Part shown: piece after piece, positions 5,088 to 8,741 of the stretch
Layout of the letters: every line of letters begins with the position of its first letter
Numbering within the stretch: the stretch's first letter is position 1
DNA from: an uncultured Oscillospiraceae bacterium
GTDB taxonomy: Bacteria; Bacillota_A; Clostridia; Oscillospirales; Oscillospiraceae
Reading direction: 5' to 3'
Assembly: GCA_934635515.1 (NCBI GenBank)
Contig: CAKTZK010000062.1
Coordinates: 1 to 8,741 of the forward strand
Length of the DNA stretch: 8,741 nucleotides
Notes under the pieces: generated by a model
Seen by the model: the letters and a program-made list of their open reading frames with translations, nothing else
The model's database searches: none
What the model was told of the DNA's origin: nothing
Program-made: the position numbers and the translations under genes

Positions 5088-5471
5088 TTACTTCTGCTCC
5101 TTCAGCAGGTCGCGGATCTCTGCCAGCAGCTCCTCGGTGGTGGGACCCTTGGGCTCCTCGGGGGCCGGGGCCTCCTCCTGCTTTTTCAGGTGCGTCAGCT
5201 TGTTTACGCCCTTCACCAGCAGGAACACCACGAAGGCCGTGATAAGGAAGGTGATAATGGAGTTAATGACCGCGCCAATGCCGAAGCCGCCGGGGGCCCA
5301 CTCGGCAAAGGTGCTGTCGGGGATCAGCAGGCCCAGCAGGGGAGTCAGCAGATTCTGCACGATGGAGGTGACGATGGCGGTGAAGGCAGAGCCCACCACA
5401 ACGCCCACGGCCATGTCCAGCACATTGCCGCGCATGGCGAATTCCTTAAATTCCTGGAAAAATTTCTTCAT
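5088..5471 (-). CDS. mscL: Large-conductance mechanosensitive channel MscL
   Basis: Pentameric inner-membrane channel that opens under membrane tension and releases solutes during hypo-osmotic shock. The 127-residue protein shows the N-terminal amphipathic helix MKKFFQEFKEFAMRGNVLDM, pore-lining TM1 (about 16-45, glycine- and alanine-rich AVGVVVGSAFTAIVTSIV), a short periplasmic loop (about 50-66), TM2 (about 67-90) and a charged C-terminal helix (111-126) after a Pro/Glu-rich linker. Length is at the lower end of the family. Start ATG at 5471 has AGGAGG 6 bp upstream. The serS stop is 13 bp before it, so it should be on the same mRNA; its place among translation and segregation genes has no obvious functional meaning. 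Confidence 0.96.
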   Translation of the reverse strand: MKKFFQEFKEFAMRGNVLDMAVGVVVGSAFTAIVTSIVQNLLTPLLGLLIPDSTFAEWAPGGFGIGAVINSIITFLITAFVVFLLVKGVNKLTHLKKQEEAPAPEEPKGPTTEELLAEIRDLLKEQK

Positions 5472-5484
5472 AACGAGCCTCCTG

Positions 5485-6807
5485 TCAGTGCTTGGGACGG
5501 ATGATCTCCGTGCCGCCCATGTAGGGCTGCAAAGCCTTGGGGATGAGGACGCTGCCGTCGGGCTGGAGATTGTTCTCCAGCAGGGCAATGAGCATACGGG
5601 GCGGGGCCACACAGGTGTTGTTCAGGGTGTGGCACAGCTGCATTTTGCCGCTCTCGTCCTTGTAGCGGATTTTCAGTCGCCTTGCCTGGGCGTCGCCCAG
5701 GTTGGAGCAGGAGCAGACCTCGAAATACTTCTGCTGCCGGGGGGACCAGGCCTCGATGTCGCAGGAGCGGCACTTCAGGTCCGCCAGGTCGCCGGAGCAG
5801 CACTCCAGCTGCCGCACGGGGATGTCCAGGGAGCGGAACAGCTCCACGCTGTAGCGCCACAGCTTCTCGTACCAGTCCTTGCTCTCCTCGGCCTTGCAGA
5901 CCACGATCATCTCCTGCTTTTCAAACTGGTGGATGCGGTAAATGCCCCGCTCCTCGATGCCGTGGGCACCCTTTTCCTTGCGGAAGCAGGGGGAGTAGGA
6001 GGTGAGGGTCTGGGGCAGAGCGCTCTCGGGGAGAATTTGGTCAATGTAGCGGCCAATCATGGAGTGCTCGCTGGTGCCGATGAGGTAGAGGTCCTCGCCC
6101 TCGATCTTATACATCATGCCGTCCATGTCCGTCTGGCTCATGACGCCCTCCACCACATTGCCGTGGATCATGAAGGGGGGGATGCAGTAGGTGAAGCCCT
6201 TGTTTATCATAAAGTCCCGGCCATAAGCCAGCACCGCCTCGTGCATCCGGGCGATGTCCCCCAGCAGATAGTAAAACCCGCTGCCGGAGACGCGGCCTGC
6301 GGCGTCCATGTCGATGCCGTCAAAGCGCTCCATAATGTCCGTGTGGTAGGGGATCTCGAAGTCGGGCACCTTGGCCTCGCCGAAGCGCTCCACCTCCACA
6401 TTGCAGCTGTCGTCCTTGCCGATGGGCACGGCGGGGTCGATAATTTGGGGAATGACCAGCATGATCTTGTTCAGAGCCGCCTCGGTGTTTTCTTTCTTGG
6501 CCTCCATCTGGGCCATGCGCTCGGCGCTGGCCTTCACGGCGGCGTTGTTGGCGTCGATCTGGGCCTGAAGCTCGGCCTTTTTGGCCTCGTCCGTACACTT
6601 TTTCAGCTGGCCGAACAGGGGACCGTTGGCCTTGGACAGCTTGTTGCGCTCGGCTTTCAGGGCTTCGCCGTCGGCAATGGCCTGGCGGCGCTCGGCGTCC
6701 AGGGCAATGGCCTCGTCCACCAGGGGCAGCTTGGCGTTTTGGAATTTCTTGCGGATGTTCTCCTTTACAAGCTCGGGATTCTCCCGCACAAATTTAATAT
6801 CCAGCAT
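5485..6807 (-). CDS. serS: Seryl-tRNA synthetase
   Basis: Class II synthetase charging tRNA-Ser with serine. The 440-residue length is slightly above average. An N-terminal helical hairpin arm (about 30-115, rich in Ala/Glu/Lys) grips the long variable arm of tRNA-Ser. The catalytic domain shows TSEH (245-248), motif 2 in SPCFRKEKGAHGIEERGIYR (272-291), FEVCSCSN (362-369) and motif 3 NNTCVAPPRMLIALLENN (396-413) with its arginine at 404. Motif 3 is NNTCVAPPR rather than the common NGSGLAVGR, and Cys336, Cys337, Cys346, Cys349, Cys366 and Cys368 cluster in the same domain. This marks a clostridial-type variant. Start ATG at 6807 follows GGAGAG by about 7 bp. A parS site fills most of the 36-bp gap from parB. 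Confidence 0.97.
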   Translation of the reverse strand: MLDIKFVRENPELVKENIRKKFQNAKLPLVDEAIALDAERRQAIADGEALKAERNKLSKANGPLFGQLKKCTDEAKKAELQAQIDANNAAVKASAERMAQMEAKKENTEAALNKIMLVIPQIIDPAVPIGKDDSCNVEVERFGEAKVPDFEIPYHTDIMERFDGIDMDAAGRVSGSGFYYLLGDIARMHEAVLAYGRDFMINKGFTYCIPPFMIHGNVVEGVMSQTDMDGMMYKIEGEDLYLIGTSEHSMIGRYIDQILPESALPQTLTSYSPCFRKEKGAHGIEERGIYRIHQFEKQEMIVVCKAEESKDWYEKLWRYSVELFRSLDIPVRQLECCSGDLADLKCRSCDIEAWSPRQQKYFEVCSCSNLGDAQARRLKIRYKDESGKMQLCHTLNNTCVAPPRMLIALLENNLQPDGSVLIPKALQPYMGGTEIIRPKH

Positions 6808-6824
6808 GGATGTTCTCTCCGTTC

Positions 6825-6840
6825 TGTTTCATGTGAAACA
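6825..6840. other. parS site 1, between parB and serS
   Basis: TGTTTCATGTGAAACA matches the bacterial parS consensus TGTTTCACGTGAAACA at 15 of 16 bases; the change is in the central CG. ParB binds such sites, loads as a CTP clamp and slides away. It starts 3 bp after the parB stop, so it lies inside the probable operon. With the five following bases (ATTTT) it is identical to site 2 over 21 bp. Confidence 0.95.
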
Positions 6841-6843
6841 ATT

Positions 6844-7716
6844 TTATTTCAGTTTCAGGGCGTTCAGGGCGTCCAGGAGGTTATTCAGGTCGTCCATCCC
6901 GTAGTATTCCAGCTCAATGCGGCCTTTTTTGCGCCCGCTGACGATCTTGCAGCCCCGGCCCAGGTGGGCGCCCAGGGACTTGGCCGCCTCCTCGGCATAG
7001 TTTACCTCCAGGCCGCCGGTGGTCACGGCGGGCTGGGCCTTTTCCTCGGCGGTGAGCTTTTTCACCAACAGCTCCGTCTGCCGCACGGAAAGGTCAGACT
7101 TTATGATAGCATCTGCCGCCTTTTCCTGCAGGATAGGGGAGAGGGGCAGGATGGTCCGGGCGTGGCCGTTGGACAGCCGCCCGTCCTCCACCATGGCCCG
7201 CACCGGGGGACACAGGTTCAGCAGCCGCAGGGCGTTGGCCACGGCGGACCGGGACTTGCCCACCCGCTGGGCCGTCTCCTCCTGGGTGAGGTTGTATTGG
7301 GTCATCAGCTGCTGGTAGCCCTCGGCCTCCTCCATGGGATTCAAATCCTCCCGCTGGAGGTTCTCAATCATAGCCAACTCCATGGCCTTGCGGTCGTCGG
7401 CCTCCACCACGATGGCAGGCACCTGGTCCAGCCCCGCCATACGGGCGGCCCGCCAGCGGCGCTCACCGGCGATGATCTGATAATAGCCCGACTGGAGCTT
7501 GCGCACCGTCAGCGGCTGGATGATGCCGTGCTCGCGGATGGAGTCGGCCAGGTCCGCCAGGGCATCCGGGTCAAACTGCTTCCGGGGCTGGGTGGCGCAG
7601 CTTTCCACCTGGGAAATGGGCAGATACAGGCTGCTTTTCTCCTGGCCGGACTCCATCACATTGTCGCCCAGCAGGGCGGCCAAGCCCTTGCCCAAGCCTT
7701 TTGCATTGTTCGCCAT
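6844..7716 (-). CDS. parB: Chromosome-partitioning protein ParB (Spo0J family)
   Basis: CTP-dependent clamp that binds parS near the origin, spreads along DNA, and works with ParA and SMC in origin segregation. The 290-residue protein starts MANNAKGLGKGLAALLGDN, the usual ParA-contacting N-terminal peptide. The N-terminal CTPase domain (about 31-125) contains QPRKQFD (43-49), GERRWRA (84-90) and ENLQREDLNPMEEA (118-131). A helix-turn-helix (LTQEETAQRVGKSRSAVANA, 143-162) contacts parS, and a C-terminal dimerisation domain fills the last 50 or so residues. Start ATG at 7716 lies 5 bp after the parA stop with GGAGGAGG inside the end of parA. All key family motifs are intact. ParB spreading from sites 1, 2 and 3 may also affect transcription of its own operon. 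Confidence 0.97.
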   Translation of the reverse strand: MANNAKGLGKGLAALLGDNVMESGQEKSSLYLPISQVESCATQPRKQFDPDALADLADSIREHGIIQPLTVRKLQSGYYQIIAGERRWRAARMAGLDQVPAIVVEADDRKAMELAMIENLQREDLNPMEEAEGYQQLMTQYNLTQEETAQRVGKSRSAVANALRLLNLCPPVRAMVEDGRLSNGHARTILPLSPILQEKAADAIIKSDLSVRQTELLVKKLTAEEKAQPAVTTGGLEVNYAEEAAKSLGAHLGRGCKIVSGRKKGRIELEYYGMDDLNNLLDALNALKLK

Positions 7717-7721
7717 AGGAT

Positions 7722-8495
7722 TCAGCCCTCCTCCTTTTCAAGGGGATTTTTCTTCAAAAATTCCTCCGCCACGGCATTATAGGCCTCGGCGCCGCGGCAG
7801 GTACGGTCGTAAGCGTTGATGGGTTTTCCGTGGCTGGGGGCCTCGGAAAGCCGGATGTTTCGGGGAATGACGGTGCTGTACACCTTGCCGGGAAAGAAGC
7901 GCTTGATCTCCTGGGCCACCTGAATAGCCAGGTTGGTGCGTCCGTCGAACATGGTCAGCAGCACGCCCTCGATCTCCAGCTTCGGATTCAGTCCCCGGCG
8001 CACGATGCGCACGGTGCCCATCAGGTCGCTGAGTCCCTCCAGGGCGTAGTATTCCCCTTGCAGCGGCACCAGCAGGGTGTCCGCCGCGCACAGGGCATTC
8101 AGCGTCAGCAGCTCCAAAGACGGCGGGCAGTCGATGAAAATGAAGTCGTACCGGTCCGCTACCTGGTCCAGGGCCCGTTTCAGCAGGAATTGCCGGCCCT
8201 CCAGGTCGATCATCTCCACCCCGGCCCCGGCCAGGGCTTTGCTGCTGGGCAGCACATCGCCGTAGGGGGTGCGGACCAGGACCTTCTCCGTCTCCACGCC
8301 GTTGATGAGCACATCGTACACGCCGTTGCTGCGGGTCTTATCCACACCCATGCCGGAGGTGGCGTTGGCCTGGGGGTCGAAGTCGCACAGCAGTACTCTG
8401 GCACCCTGGGCCTTCAGGGCGGCGGTGAGATTTACGCAGGTGGTAGTCTTACCTACGCCGCCTTTTTGATTCACGATTGCAACAACTTTAGCCAT
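7722..8495 (-). CDS. parA: Chromosome-partitioning ATPase ParA (Soj family)
   Basis: ATPase that binds DNA non-specifically as an ATP dimer and, with ParB, moves or positions origins; in Bacillus the homologue Soj also controls DnaA. The 257-residue protein has the deviant Walker A QKGGVGKTT (10-18), Walker A' LLCDFDPQAN (35-44), Walker B FIFIDCPPS (118-126) and PRNIRLSEAPSHGKP near the end, typical of chromosomal type Ia ParA without an N-terminal helix-turn-helix. Start ATG at 8495 has only a weak ribosome binding site (GAGTGGG), although the promoter upstream is strong. First gene of the parA-parB-serS-mscL-rsmG-minD run. Confidence 0.97.
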   Translation of the reverse strand: MAKVVAIVNQKGGVGKTTTCVNLTAALKAQGARVLLCDFDPQANATSGMGVDKTRSNGVYDVLINGVETEKVLVRTPYGDVLPSSKALAGAGVEMIDLEGRQFLLKRALDQVADRYDFIFIDCPPSLELLTLNALCAADTLLVPLQGEYYALEGLSDLMGTVRIVRRGLNPKLEIEGVLLTMFDGRTNLAIQVAQEIKRFFPGKVYSTVIPRNIRLSEAPSHGKPINAYDRTCRGAEAYNAVAEEFLKKNPLEKEEG

Positions 8496-8535
8496 TTGCC
8501 CACTCGCTTTCCGGATTTTCTTTCATATTCATCTT

Positions 8536-8565
8536 ATTATATACCAATTAAGATGGTCCTTTCAA
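8536..8565 (-). promoter_or_regulatory. Promoter of the parA operon
   Basis: -35 TTGAAA (8560-8565), 18-bp spacer, perfect -10 TATAAT (8536-8541); the start should be near 8529, leaving a leader of about 34 nt. It is the only convincing promoter for the six genes 8495 to 3641. parS site 2 lies 31 bp upstream of the -35 box, so ParB loading there could influence RNA polymerase. Confidence 0.88.
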
Positions 8566-8596
8566 TAGAAAACAACAAAAAATTTGAAAAGGGATA

Positions 8597-8612
8597 TGTT
8601 TCATGTGAAACA
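8597..8612. other. parS site 2, upstream of the parA promoter
   Basis: TGTTTCATGTGAAACA, identical to site 1 and in the same written orientation, followed by the same ATTTT. It lies between the parA promoter and the parS-containing terminator and starts 41 bp from site 3. One mismatch from consensus, in the central CG. Confidence 0.95.
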
Positions 8613-8620
8613 ATTTTTGC

Positions 8621-8661
8621 AAAACAAAAAGCGCGGATGTTTCACATGAAACATCCGCGCT
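8621..8661 (-). terminator. Intrinsic terminator whose stem is built on parS site 3
   Basis: Perfect palindrome with 15-base arms (8630-8644 and 8647-8661) around a central CA. On the minus strand GCGCGGATGTTTCA pairs with TGAAACATCCGCGC and is followed by TTTTTGTTTT (8621-8630, first T from the arm). This is a good terminator for a minus-strand gene to the right of the window. The plus strand has no T-run after it. The 16-bp parS (8638-8653) is exactly the centre of the palindrome. Confidence 0.8.
8638..8653. other. parS site 3, inside terminator palindrome
   Basis: TGTTTCACATGAAACA on the plus strand, the reverse complement of sites 1 and 2, so opposite in written orientation. Flanks GCGCGGA and TCCGCGC extend the dyad symmetry of parS to form the terminator stem. 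Confidence 0.93.
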
Positions 8662-8684
8662 ATCATTGGTGCCTTCAGGCGTGG

Positions 8685-8710
8685 AAATAAACCCCCGGTT
8701 CTACCGGGGG
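8685..8710. other. GC-rich hairpin at right edge: second terminator or IS200/IS605-like end
   Basis: Arms CCCCCGGT (8692-8699) and ACCGGGGG (8703-8710) with a 3-base loop. On the minus strand TTTATTT follows (8685-8691), so it could be another terminator for a gene to the right. On the plus strand GCCTTCAGGCGTGG (8671-8684) precedes it and an ATG at 8729 begins M-S-K-T before the edge; this layout recalls from memory the left end and tnpA start of IS200/IS605 elements, but only four codons are visible and no strong ribosome binding site is seen. The two readings cannot be separated here. Confidence 0.4.
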
Positions 8711-8741
8711 AAGAAAAATAGCTTTAGCATGAGTAAAACCT

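Noticed and set aside
5137..7782. Very long plus-strand open frame (881 codons) antisense to mscL, serS and parB
   Set aside because: It is an antisense shadow of GC-rich genes whose codon bias removes stops from this frame. The translation is low-complexity (Gly/Leu/His/Gln-rich), matches no family I know, crosses several gene boundaries and has no ribosome binding site.

Overview
The window looks like the chromosome of a high-GC, gut-type clostridium (Oscillospirales-like Firmicutes) close to the replication origin. Four things point that way: a chromosomal parA-parB pair with parS sites, a T-box leader in front of an aminoacyl-tRNA synthetase gene, AGGAGG-type ribosome binding sites, and GC-rich genes separated by hairpin-rich intergenic repeats. 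The genus is inferred loosely; no rRNA or other marker is present. All nine genes I can support lie on the minus strand, so the window reads from right to left.

Right end (8496-8741): a hairpin, then an intrinsic terminator whose stem contains a parS site, a second parS, and a strong promoter (TTGAAA, 18 bp, TATAAT). This promoter appears to drive a tightly packed run of six genes: parA, parB, serS, mscL, rsmG and a minD-like gene (8495 to 3641). Gaps are only 1 to 36 bp. A third parS sits in the parB-serS gap. The run mixes chromosome segregation (ParA/ParB), division-site ATPase (MinD-like), translation (SerRS, 16S rRNA methyltransferase) and osmotic safety (MscL).

Middle (2992-3640): a 232-bp non-coding spacer rich in inverted repeats, then a gene of the methylglyoxal synthase family (mgsA-like) that lacks several residues needed for catalysis. 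Its stop codon lies inside the -35 box of the next promoter.

Left half (1-2995): a textbook promoter, a T-box riboswitch of about 230 nt with its own terminator, hisS, a 600-bp spacer packed with palindromic repeat units, and the 5' part of aspS running off the left edge. By two independent signs (specifier-loop codon and discriminator-pairing base) the T-box looks tuned to tRNA-Asp rather than tRNA-His, although hisS is the first gene after it.

I see no CRISPR array, tRNA, rRNA, phage module or defence system. The most unusual points are the T-box specificity, the parS-terminator palindrome, the degenerate MgsA, and the MinD-like protein without a membrane-targeting tail.
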